64,000 bases of DNA from Janthinobacterium sp. 67 (GTDB taxonomy: Bacteria; Pseudomonadota; Gammaproteobacteria; Burkholderiales; Burkholderiaceae_D): positions 1,364,001-1,428,000 of the forward strand of contig NZ_PGES01000001.1 of the NCBI RefSeq assembly GCF_002797895.1, given 5' to 3'. Position 1 is the stretch's first letter, and every line of letters begins with the position of its first letter. This document shows, piece by piece, positions 28,670-36,224 of the stretch. The notes under the pieces were generated by a model. The model saw only the letters and a program-made list of their open reading frames with translations. It did not search any database and was not told the DNA's origin. Both the position numbers and the translations under genes were made by a program.

Positions 28670-29836
28670 TCAGAAAGAATGCTTCAGACCGACCATCACC
28701 ACCGTCTGGCCGCCGTTCGACGACGGCGTGCCGTTTTGCGAATCGCCGACCGAGGCGACGGCATTGACGATGGCGCCGTCCTGCCCCAGGGTCTGGCCGC
28801 GCGCCAGCTGGCGCGCTTCGATCAGGTAGATCGCCGTGCGCTTCGACAGCGCGTAATTCTGCTCGAACGACAACTGGCGGTAGCGCGCGCGGTCGGCGAT
28901 GCCGTTGGCGTGGCTGGCGAAGGTGTCGCTGTAGCCGGCGGACAGGAACCACTGCGGCGTCAGCTGGTAGCTTGAAATCAGGCCGGCCGTGTTGAAGATG
29001 GCCGTGTCGCGGAAGGCCGAGCGGCTGCCCGCCTCGTATTGCACGTTGCTGGCATTGGCGCCCACCATCCACTTGCCCATGGTGTAGCGCGCGCTGGCGG
29101 CGATGAATGCGATGCTTTCGGCCGAAGCGTAGCCCCGGTTGAGGGCCGAGATGCCGAAGCTGCCCGAGGCGTTGTCGCTCCAGCCGGCGCCATTCTGTCC
29201 ATTTTTCAGTTTCAGGTAGCCGAGCGCGAATTCGGCTGGCGACGTGCTGTACTTGACGGCGGCGCTGAAGCTGCTGCCCACGGCATTGCCGTCGGCCGCT
29301 TCGCCAAAGCCGTATTGCGCGCTGGCCTGCAAGCCGCGCCAGGCGGGCATGCTGTAGGTGGCGGAATTGCTGATGCGCACGGTCGTGTCGAGGCCGTCGA
29401 TGTCGCCCGGGTGGGCGCCGGTGGCGCCCGTCAAGACATTGCTCGACGCCAGCGAACCGACCAGCAGGTAGTACGGCGTGTACTGGCGCCCGGCCGTCAC
29501 GGTGCCGTAGGCTGCCGACTGCAAGCCCACGTAAGCCTGGCGGTTGAACAGCGAGCTGGCCGAGCTTTGCGCGCCCGTATCGCTTTCAAAGCCGTTTTCC
29601 AGCAGGAACAGCGCCTTCAGGTCGCCGCCCAGGTCTTCCACTCCCTGGAAGCCGATCTTGCTGGCGGACAAGCTGCCGCTGCGCATATAGGTATTCGACT
29701 TGCCGCCCTGGTTGCTCGCGTAGGCGGTGGCCGCGTCGACCACGCCGTAAATGGTGACATTGCTTTGAGCGCAAACGTTTGCGCCAATGAGCGTGGAGAC
29801 GGCCAGCGCCGCAGCGCGCATGCATGGTGTGTTCAT
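28670..29836 (-). CDS. Burkholderiales-type outer-membrane porin
   Basis: 388-residue general porin. Signal peptide (MRAAALAVSTLIGANVCAQ), first strand SNVTIYGVVDAATAYASN, the conserved SKIGFQGVEDLGGDLKALF block and a terminal phenylalanine (VVMVGLKHSF) as used by the Bam machinery. Being 28 bp upstream of the dehydrogenase small subunit on the same strand, it probably admits that enzyme's substrate. A TATAAT on the minus strand at 29952-29957 may be its promoter -10. Confidence 0.92.
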   Translation of the reverse strand: MNTPCMRAAALAVSTLIGANVCAQSNVTIYGVVDAATAYASNQGGKSNTYMRSGSLSASKIGFQGVEDLGGDLKALFLLENGFESDTGAQSSASSLFNRQAYVGLQSAAYGTVTAGRQYTPYYLLVGSLASSNVLTGATGAHPGDIDGLDTTVRISNSATYSMPAWRGLQASAQYGFGEAADGNAVGSSFSAAVKYSTSPAEFALGYLKLKNGQNGAGWSDNASGSFGISALNRGYASAESIAFIAASARYTMGKWMVGANASNVQYEAGSRSAFRDTAIFNTAGLISSYQLTPQWFLSAGYSDTFASHANGIADRARYRQLSFEQNYALSKRTAIYLIEARQLARGQTLGQDGAIVNAVASVGDSQNGTPSSNGGQTVVMVGLKHSF

Positions 29837-30145
29837 TTTTTTCCTGACTTTGCTGTTTTATCTGGCGAAATACGGGCGTGGCGCCGCGTTGCCGCCCCAT
29901 CCATGGATACGGGCGTCCGCTGTTCTTCTTGATTTGGATCAAGTGGAACAAATTATACGCTTATTTACTCACATGTAAGTGATTGACTGTCGGGCGTAGT
30001 CTTATAGCAAAACCGGCGCACGTGATGGCGCACGCCCCTCAGCACGGGGAAATCACAGGAACAGATATGGGAAAAGCAGCGGCGGCGCATGGTGAAAACA
30101 CGCGCCCGATGGCGTTCGGAACGGGGAGATGGGAGGGGTTGCCGC
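29837..30145. other. Porin upstream region
   Basis: 309 bp with no convincing gene. It holds the presumed porin promoter (minus-strand TATAAT at 29952-29957) and a small symmetrical patch around TCACATGTAAGTGA (29969-29982) that could be an operator. The part near 30080-30145 follows the end of the regulator gene and shows no clear terminator. Confidence 0.4.
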
Positions 30146-30601
30146 TCAGCGCAGGATGGCGGGCGCCACCGGCAAGGTTTCAAGGGCAATGAACGCTTCC
30201 AGGGCGCGGCGCATGTCTTCGAACACCTGCTTGCCGTAAGCCGCTTCCAGGTGGGCATATTGCAGGTCGATGAGTTTACCCATCTGCATCAGCAAACTGG
30301 CGCCCGCTTCCGACAGGTGCACCTTGCGGCGGCGCTGGTCGCCTTCGAACTTGCTGCGCCCGATCAGGCCGATTTCTTCCATGCGCGCGAGGATGCCGCT
30401 CATGCTGGGACTGGAAATCTGGCAGATCTCGCACAGCTCGCGCGGTTCCAGGGTCGGGCTTTCATTCAGCGCGCGCATGATGCGCCACTGCTGCTCCGTC
30501 ACGCCGAAGTGATTGAGGATGGGGCGGAAATGCTGGAGCAGGCTGTCGCGGGCCTTCAGCAGCAGTTGCGGCATGTTCGGATAACGGATCGGTAGCTGCA
30601 A
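30146..30601 (-). CDS. hpaR: HpaR-like MarR-family regulator
   Basis: About 151 residues of the homoprotocatechuate operon repressor type: LPIRYPNMPQLLLKARDSLL, HFGVTEQQWRIMRALNES, wing EGDQRRRKVHLSEAG. The winged helix is complete. No hpa genes lie in the window, so it may act elsewhere. An ATG at 30637 overlaps a TATAAT on the minus strand (30636-30641) and has no ribosome site, so I prefer the TTG at 30601, which has GGAG six bases upstream and matches family N-termini. The symbol is by similarity only. Confidence 0.78.
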   Translation of the reverse strand: MQLPIRYPNMPQLLLKARDSLLQHFRPILNHFGVTEQQWRIMRALNESPTLEPRELCEICQISSPSMSGILARMEEIGLIGRSKFEGDQRRRKVHLSEAGASLLMQMGKLIDLQYAHLEAAYGKQVFEDMRRALEAFIALETLPVAPAILR

Positions 30602-30702
30602 GTGGAACTCCTGGGTGGCCGGCACAATGAGCGTCATTATACGACTGGCAAGAGAAGAGGCGCGGCAAAATTCCCCTTCCTTGCCGTTCCCGTGCCGTGG
30701 CG

Positions 30703-32520
30703 TCAGCCCTTCGCTTTTCTCTGCTCGGGAATGAAGTGTTCGCGCACGGCCTTGGCCAGCAGCTCCGGCGGCAGCAAGCCCTGCCCCAGCAGGAAGTTGT
30801 TGAAGGCCAGGCGGTCGAACTTATCGCCCAGCGCCAGCTCCGTTTCCGCGCGCAGTTGCAGGATGCGCGTATAGCCATAGAAATAGCTGCCGGCCTGGCC
30901 CGGCATGTTGAAGGTATAGCGGTCCAGCTCCTGGCGCGCCATCGGTTTCGACAGCATCACTTCATCCGTCAGGATGCGGCCCGCCTCCTCGCGCGTGACC
31001 TGCCCCAGGTTCAGCATCGGGTCGAGCATGGCGCGCGCCGCGCGCAGCATGCGAAATTGCAGCGCGATGAACTGCCCTTCGGCCGGCTCGTACGGAATCA
31101 TCTCCGCTTCCGCGTACAGCGCCCAGCCTTCCACGTTGACGCTGTTGAACGCGTACAGGCTGCGCGCCTGCGACACGCCCCGCTCCACCATCGCGCTGAA
31201 CTGCAGCTCGTGGCCGGGGCGCCCTTCGTGCGCGCTCAGGGTCCAGGCGGCGCCCGCGAAATTGAAATCATCATACGCCTCGCCCTTGCCACTGGCGGCC
31301 GGATTGCTGACGGGGAGGACGAACTGGCCGTGTTCTCCCGTATTGCCGATCAGCGGAGGCGGACGCATATGCGGCGCCGGCTGGGCCGCCGATTCGGCGG
31401 CGGACGCCAGGCGCATGGTCATGGCGCGCGCAGGAATATCGACCACGCGCTGCCGGGCGATGCGCTGTTCCAGCTGCGTATTGACGCTCTTGTAGTGCGC
31501 TTCGAGCTGCTCATTGGGAATCGAATCGCTTTTCAGCGCGCGCAGCACCTGGCGGTAGTCCGTGCCGTCGACGCCCTTCAACGCCAGCTTGGCCGCCACC
31601 ACGGGCGCCAGCGCCTGCATGGCGGCGCGCGTTTCCAGGTAGGCCACCTGCGCCCGCTCGACCAAGGCGCGCGGCGCGATGTCGATGCCCACCTGTTTCA
31701 GGCGGAATGCATACAGCTCGGGCGCCATGCGGAAATCCGTGCGCGACAGGGGCAGCACCACTTGCTTTTCCCATGCCGCATACTCGTTCAGCTGCTGCTC
31801 CATGGCCGCCAGCGCGCTTTCCGCGCCCGTGATCTTCATGTCGGCGAACAGCTTGCGGATGCCGGCGATATACGTGGGCACGTTTTCCAGCGACTGCTCC
31901 ACCTGCAGGCGCACGGGGCCCGCCAGGCCAGGCTGGCCGATCTTTTCCGTGAAACGCGCCTTGGCCTGCGCCGTGATCGGCGTGCTGCCCGGGAACTGGC
32001 CCACATAGCGTTGCAGGCGTTCGAGCGCCTTGGCGCGGCGCGCGGCCGGGCGCTGTTCCTGCAGCAGACTTTGCATCGAACCGAACACCATCTGCGGCAC
32101 GTCGACCCACGGCAGCGTGTATTTGGCCTCCAGCTGCGTGCCCATGATTTGCTGGTCGACGGCGCCGATCAGGATTTCCAGGTCCTGGCGTAGGCGCTCG
32201 TCGCGTTCCAGTTCCAGCTTTTGCTGCAATTGCGCGCGCGCCTGCTGCAGCGCCGCCACCTGGCGCTCGACGATATTCGGTCCCAGGTCGGCGGCCAGGC
32301 CGTCGTACTGGACCAAGCCCGTATCGGAGGCGTCTTCGGGCGAGAACCGCGCCTGCGCCGCCAGCACGATGGCTGCGTTGCGGTTGCTGGTGTCAACCCA
32401 GGCCGATGAAGCGGCGGCAGCTGCGGAAACGATGGGGACGGCGGCCAGGGCGGGCATGGCCAGCGCGCTTGCAAGCGCGGCTACCAGCACGGTCTTGCGC
32501 AATTGCGGAATAACGGACAT
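30703..32520 (-). CDS. DUF885 family exported metallopeptidase-like protein
   Basis: 605 residues with signal peptide (LVAALASALAMPALA). The central region carries the zinc-binding motif HEGRPGHELQ (about 440), with a downstream glutamate in VEGWALYAEAEMIPYE, the arrangement of DUF885 proteins related to carboxypeptidase-like metalloenzymes. It should be a periplasmic peptidase or hydrolase; substrate unknown. It follows the LacI gene by 66 bp on the same strand but need not be co-regulated. Confidence 0.88.
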   Translation of the reverse strand: MSVIPQLRKTVLVAALASALAMPALAAVPIVSAAAAASSAWVDTSNRNAAIVLAAQARFSPEDASDTGLVQYDGLAADLGPNIVERQVAALQQARAQLQQKLELERDERLRQDLEILIGAVDQQIMGTQLEAKYTLPWVDVPQMVFGSMQSLLQEQRPAARRAKALERLQRYVGQFPGSTPITAQAKARFTEKIGQPGLAGPVRLQVEQSLENVPTYIAGIRKLFADMKITGAESALAAMEQQLNEYAAWEKQVVLPLSRTDFRMAPELYAFRLKQVGIDIAPRALVERAQVAYLETRAAMQALAPVVAAKLALKGVDGTDYRQVLRALKSDSIPNEQLEAHYKSVNTQLEQRIARQRVVDIPARAMTMRLASAAESAAQPAPHMRPPPLIGNTGEHGQFVLPVSNPAASGKGEAYDDFNFAGAAWTLSAHEGRPGHELQFSAMVERGVSQARSLYAFNSVNVEGWALYAEAEMIPYEPAEGQFIALQFRMLRAARAMLDPMLNLGQVTREEAGRILTDEVMLSKPMARQELDRYTFNMPGQAGSYFYGYTRILQLRAETELALGDKFDRLAFNNFLLGQGLLPPELLAKAVREHFIPEQRKAKG

Positions 32521-32586
32521 CGGGGGATTCCTTCCTGAGGTGAGCGATGAGCGAAGCGGCGAGTATCGGCCAGCCTCGGGTAACTG

Positions 32587-33636
32587 TCAATTCACACCGT
32601 TCAGCGCGGGCAGGTTCCATGGCGTGACGATCTGGATGGCGGACAAGGGCGGTGTCTGCGCCAGGGCCGGCAGCGCGCCCTGCGCCCGCAGGATTTCCTG
32701 GCACGCGCGGCGCATGTCCTGGCCCAGGTCATGGTGCAGCACGGCCTGGATGGCGCCCGACTTGAGCAGCGCCACGTTGTCCGCGTCCAGGTCGTGGCCG
32801 ATGAAGACCTGGCAAGGCCGGCCCGCCTGCGCGAACGCCTGCACGATGGCGGCATTGCCGCCGCCGATCGAATACACGGCGGCGATCCCTGGATGCGTAG
32901 CCAGCGCTTCACGCACCTGCGCGCCCGTGGCGCCGTCGATGCCGTGGCCTTCGCTCACTTCGACGATGGATAAATGGCGGTGCCGTTCGCGCAGCGCGCG
33001 GCGAAAGCCGATCTCGCGCTCTTCCTCGCCATGAAAACGGTTGCTGCTCAGGGTCACCAGCACTTGCTGTTTTCTGGGTCGCTTGCCAGCTCCCAGCCAC
33101 TGGCCGATCAGGCAGGCCGCCGTCTCGCCCGCCGCGCGGTTATCCATGCCCACGTAGCTGCGGCGCGCGGAAGATGGCAAGTCCGTCACCAGGGTCACGA
33201 CGGGAATGCCGGCCGCCGCCAGCCGGTGTACCGCCTCGGCCACCGGCGGCAAGTCCGGTGCTTTCAGCAGCACGCCGTGGCTGCCGTTCTTGCGGATGCG
33301 TTCCAGCTGGTCGACGATGCCCGCCACTTCCAGGGTTTCATGCAGGTGAAAGCGCGAACGCAGCACGGCCGGATGCAGGGACGGCAGTTCCGATTCCAGT
33401 GCCAGGCGCACGGCGTCCGTAAAGCGGCGAGGCGCCACCATCAATACGTCGAGCATGAACTTCCTGCCGGCCAGGCCCACCTGCGTGCTTTGCCGCGCCA
33501 GCTCGTCGAGCGCCTGCGTCACGCGGCGCACGGTATTCGCATGCACGCCCCCGCGCTGCTTGATCACGCGGTCGACGGTGGCCACGCTGACGCCAGCCTG
33601 CAGCGCCACGACCTTGACGGGAAACGGATGCGTCAT
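32587..33636 (-). CDS. LacI-family transcriptional regulator
   Basis: 349 residues. The LacI headpiece begins VKVVALQAGVSVATVDRVIK with hinge helix VRRVTQALDELARQ; the periplasmic-binding-protein-like core (about 60-345) includes HGVLLKAPDLPPVAEAV, YVGMDNRAAGETAACLIGQW and AVYSIGGGNAAIVQAFAQ. The ATG at 33636 matches the family start (MTHPFPVKVVAL); the frame stays open upstream but that is not needed. It is divergent from a PhyH-like dioxygenase gene. A tandem 11-bp repeat lies just upstream. Confidence 0.9.
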   Translation of the reverse strand: MTHPFPVKVVALQAGVSVATVDRVIKQRGGVHANTVRRVTQALDELARQSTQVGLAGRKFMLDVLMVAPRRFTDAVRLALESELPSLHPAVLRSRFHLHETLEVAGIVDQLERIRKNGSHGVLLKAPDLPPVAEAVHRLAAAGIPVVTLVTDLPSSARRSYVGMDNRAAGETAACLIGQWLGAGKRPRKQQVLVTLSSNRFHGEEEREIGFRRALRERHRHLSIVEVSEGHGIDGATGAQVREALATHPGIAAVYSIGGGNAAIVQAFAQAGRPCQVFIGHDLDADNVALLKSGAIQAVLHHDLGQDMRRACQEILRAQGALPALAQTPPLSAIQIVTPWNLPALNGVN

Positions 33637-33652
33637 GCGATGTCCATGGCAA

Positions 33653-33674
33653 TTGATGGTTTTTTGATGGTTTT
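33653..33674. repeat. Tandem 11-bp repeat in the lacI-phyH control region
   Basis: TTGATGGTTTT occurs twice back to back (33653-33663, 33664-33674), followed by CCTGATGAAAAAT. The 11-bp period is about one helical turn. It lies 17-38 bp upstream of the regulator start and 68-89 bp upstream of the divergent gene. Confidence 0.7.
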
Positions 33675-33741
33675 CCTGATGAAAAATGCGGACCTTCATC
33701 CCTATACTGATTCTACAACTTAAAACATCAGGAGACACCGC

Positions 33742-34929
33742 ATGACCACCACAAACGCCGCGCCGCCCGCCCCCTTCTGGCTGTCGCCGCAAGATTGCCA
33801 GCTCGATGATTTCATCGCCACCGTCAGCCAAGGCACGACACTGGCCGACTATCCCCACGCCGCTGCGGTGGAGAACAATATCCTCGTCTACGACTGCGAC
33901 CAGGTGCGTGCGCTGGCCGCCAGTACCGCATCGCTGCGCGCGCTGCAGGCCGAATGGGGCAAGGCTTTGATGGATGGTCCCGGCCTGATCGTGCTCCAGC
34001 GCGCCGTCGACGACATGGCGACCTTGGAACAGGTCAGCGACGTCTTCCGCGCGCTGATCGCCGAACAGCATGCGAGCGGCCAGGCGGGCGGCGACCATTT
34101 CGCCAAACCGGGGACGAACGACCGCATCTGGAACGCCCAGCAAAAACTGTGTCTGCGCGCGCCCGAGGCGTTCGCGCGCTACTACGCCAATCCCGTCTTC
34201 GCATGGATCGCCGAGGCCTGGCTCGGGCCCGCCTACCAGATGACGGCGCAAGTGAACGTCGTCAACCCGGGCGGTGCGGCCCAGGCGCCGCACCGCGACT
34301 ATCACCTGGGTTTCCAGAGTGCGGCCAGCTGCGCCGCCTACCCGGCGCCCGTGCACCAGATGTCGATGCTATTGACCTTGCAGGGAGCCGTCGCCCACTG
34401 CGACATGCCGGTCGAATCCGGTCCCACGCTGTACCTGCCGTATTCGCAGCGCTACCAGGCCGGTTTCCTCGCCTGGCAGCAGCCGCCCTTCCGCGACTAT
34501 TTCGCCCGGCATTGCGTGCAGCTGCCGCTGTCCCAAGGCGACGCCGTCTTCTTCAATCCCGCCCTGTTCCACGCGGCGGGCCATAACCGGTCGTCCGACA
34601 TCCGCCGCATGGCCAATCTGCTGCAAGTGTCGTCGCCATTCGGACGCGCCATGGAAGCGCTGGACCGCCGCGCCATGAGCGCCGCCCTGTATCCGGCCCT
34701 GCAGGCCTTGCGGGCAGTGGGAACCCTGTCCAGCGATGGCATTGTTCACGCGATTGCCGCCTGCGCCGAAGGCTACGCCTTCCCCAGCAACCTCGATCGC
34801 GACCAGCCCATAGACGGCATGGCGCCGCCCACGCAGCAGCAGCTGATGCACGAAGCGCTGGCGCAGGACTGGCCCGCCACGCGCTTCCTCGACGCGCTAG
34901 GCAGCCATGCCTGGCGCCAGCAAGCCTGA
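33742..34929 (+). CDS. Phytanoyl-CoA-dioxygenase-family Fe(II)/2-oxoglutarate oxygenase
   Basis: 395 residues. The double-stranded beta-helix iron ligands are visible: HxD in APHRDYHLGFQS (about 179-181) and the distal histidine in NPALFHAAGHNRSSDIRRMA, where the arginine is placed to bind 2-oxoglutarate. The N-terminal 70 residues are extra relative to minimal PhyH proteins. CAGGAGACACCGC is a strong ribosome site. It is divergent from the LacI gene and 31 bp upstream of a Gfo/Idh/MocA oxidoreductase, suggesting a small sugar- or polyol-related catabolic module. Substrate unknown. Confidence 0.88.
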   Translation: MTTTNAAPPAPFWLSPQDCQLDDFIATVSQGTTLADYPHAAAVENNILVYDCDQVRALAASTASLRALQAEWGKALMDGPGLIVLQRAVDDMATLEQVSDVFRALIAEQHASGQAGGDHFAKPGTNDRIWNAQQKLCLRAPEAFARYYANPVFAWIAEAWLGPAYQMTAQVNVVNPGGAAQAPHRDYHLGFQSAASCAAYPAPVHQMSMLLTLQGAVAHCDMPVESGPTLYLPYSQRYQAGFLAWQQPPFRDYFARHCVQLPLSQGDAVFFNPALFHAAGHNRSSDIRRMANLLQVSSPFGRAMEALDRRAMSAALYPALQALRAVGTLSSDGIVHAIAACAEGYAFPSNLDRDQPIDGMAPPTQQQLMHEALAQDWPATRFLDALGSHAWRQQA

Positions 34930-34960
34930 TCCCCTACCGCGACAACTTCGGAGACTCCCT

Positions 34961-36079
34961 ATGCAAGACATCAACATCGGCCTGGTCGGCGCCGGCTACA
35001 TGGGCAAGGCCCACACCATCGCCTACAAGACCGTGCGCAGCATTTTTCCCACGGCCTTGAACCCCGTGTGCGAATGCATCAGCACCAGCAGCGCGGAAGG
35101 CGCCGCCCGCAGCGCTCAGGAACTGGGCTGGCACCGCTCCACGGGCGACTGGCGCGCGCTGGTGGCCGACCCCGCCATCGACGCCATCATCGTCGCCACG
35201 CCGCCGGCCACGCACAAGGACATCGTGCTGGCCGCGCTGGCCCTGGGCAAGCCCGTGTTCTGCGAAAAGCCGCTGGGCATGACGGCCGCCGAATCCCTGC
35301 AGCTGGCGCAGGCGGCGGAAAGCGCGGGCGTGGCCAACATGGTGGGCTATAACTACATCCGCACGCCGGCCAGCCAGCTGGCGCGGCACATCATCGAATC
35401 GGGCGAAATCGGCGAGATCATCCACGTCGCCGCCGAACACGTGGAAGACTATCTGCACGACCCGCGCGCGCCTGCCTCGTGGCGCACGCGCGAGGCGACG
35501 GCAACGCGTGCCGGCGCGCTGGCCGACGTGGGTTCGCACTTGCTCAACCTGGCCTTGCGCCTGGGCGGCCCCGTCGACTCTCTCGTGGCCGACATGAACA
35601 CGGTACATGCGCAACGCCAGGGCCAGAATGGCATGGAAGCGGTGGAAAATGACGACCAGGGAAATGTGATGCTGCGCTTTGCCAGCGGCGCGCTGGGCGC
35701 CCTGACCTTCAGCCGCGTGGCGGCCGGGCGCAAGATGGGATACACCTACCGCATCACGGGGACGAAAGGCGCGCTCGCCTTCGACCAGGAAAACCAGAAC
35801 GAATTATGGCTGTACGACGCCGGCCGCCCCGCGCAGCGCCAGGGTTTCCAGCGCCTGCTGATGGGGCCCGCCCACCCCGACTACCTGGCGTTCAGCCAGG
35901 GCGCCGGGCACGGCACCGGCTACAACGAGCAGATCGTCATCGAAGCGCGCGACTTTCTGCAGGCCATCGCCGGCGGCCAGCCGGTCTGGCCCACCTTCCG
36001 CGACGGCTACGAGGTGGACCGGCTGATAGCCGCCGCGCTGCGCTCCGTGCAGGAGCGCAGCTGGATTTCCCTGCGTTGA
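34961..36079 (+). CDS. Gfo/Idh/MocA-family oxidoreductase
   Basis: 372 residues. Rossmann motif INIGLVGAGYMGKAHTIAY at the N-terminus; family motif FCEKPLGMTAAE (about 100-111) with the conserved EKP lysine; C-terminal half carries ALADVGSHLLNLALRLGG with the catalytic-region GxH. These enzymes oxidise or reduce sugars, inositols and related ketones with NAD(P). CGGAGACTCCCT supports the ATG at 34961. Likely co-transcribed with the upstream oxygenase. Confidence 0.92.
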   Translation: MQDINIGLVGAGYMGKAHTIAYKTVRSIFPTALNPVCECISTSSAEGAARSAQELGWHRSTGDWRALVADPAIDAIIVATPPATHKDIVLAALALGKPVFCEKPLGMTAAESLQLAQAAESAGVANMVGYNYIRTPASQLARHIIESGEIGEIIHVAAEHVEDYLHDPRAPASWRTREATATRAGALADVGSHLLNLALRLGGPVDSLVADMNTVHAQRQGQNGMEAVENDDQGNVMLRFASGALGALTFSRVAAGRKMGYTYRITGTKGALAFDQENQNELWLYDAGRPAQRQGFQRLLMGPAHPDYLAFSQGAGHGTGYNEQIVIEARDFLQAIAGGQPVWPTFRDGYEVDRLIAAALRSVQERSWISLR

Positions 36080-36119
36080 ACGCCTATCAAAACCTGCTGC
36101 GCGTCGTGATTTACGGCCT

Positions 36120-36160
36120 GCGATGCTCACTGTACCTTCGTACAGTTGCGCTTCTCGACC
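36120..36160. repeat. Hairpin-containing intergenic sequence, possibly dispersed repeat
   Basis: ACTGTAC (36130-36136) and GTACAGT (36141-36147) form a seven-bp stem with a four-base loop inside a GC-balanced stretch between two convergent genes. It could serve as a terminator or belong to a dispersed intergenic repeat; only a genome search would tell. Confidence 0.4.
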
Positions 36161-36188
36161 GCAACTCCCTTCCGCTCGCTACGGTTTT

Positions 36189-36224
36189 GTTAGGCGTTGT
36201 TAGTACGTTAGGCGTTCTTAGTAC
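36189..36224. repeat. 18-bp tandem duplication over the GH3 stop codon
   Basis: GTTAGGCGTTGTTAGTAC (36189-36206) is followed at once by GTTAGGCGTTCTTAGTAC (36207-36224), differing at one base. The second copy contains the stop codon of the minus-strand GH3 gene (36218-36220), so the duplication created a spare copy of the gene end. Confidence 0.75.

Noticed and set aside
33653..33674. Short tandem repeat as a CRISPR-like or mobile element
   Set aside because: Only two adjacent 11-bp copies, no spacers and no cas genes; better read as an operator or slippage product.
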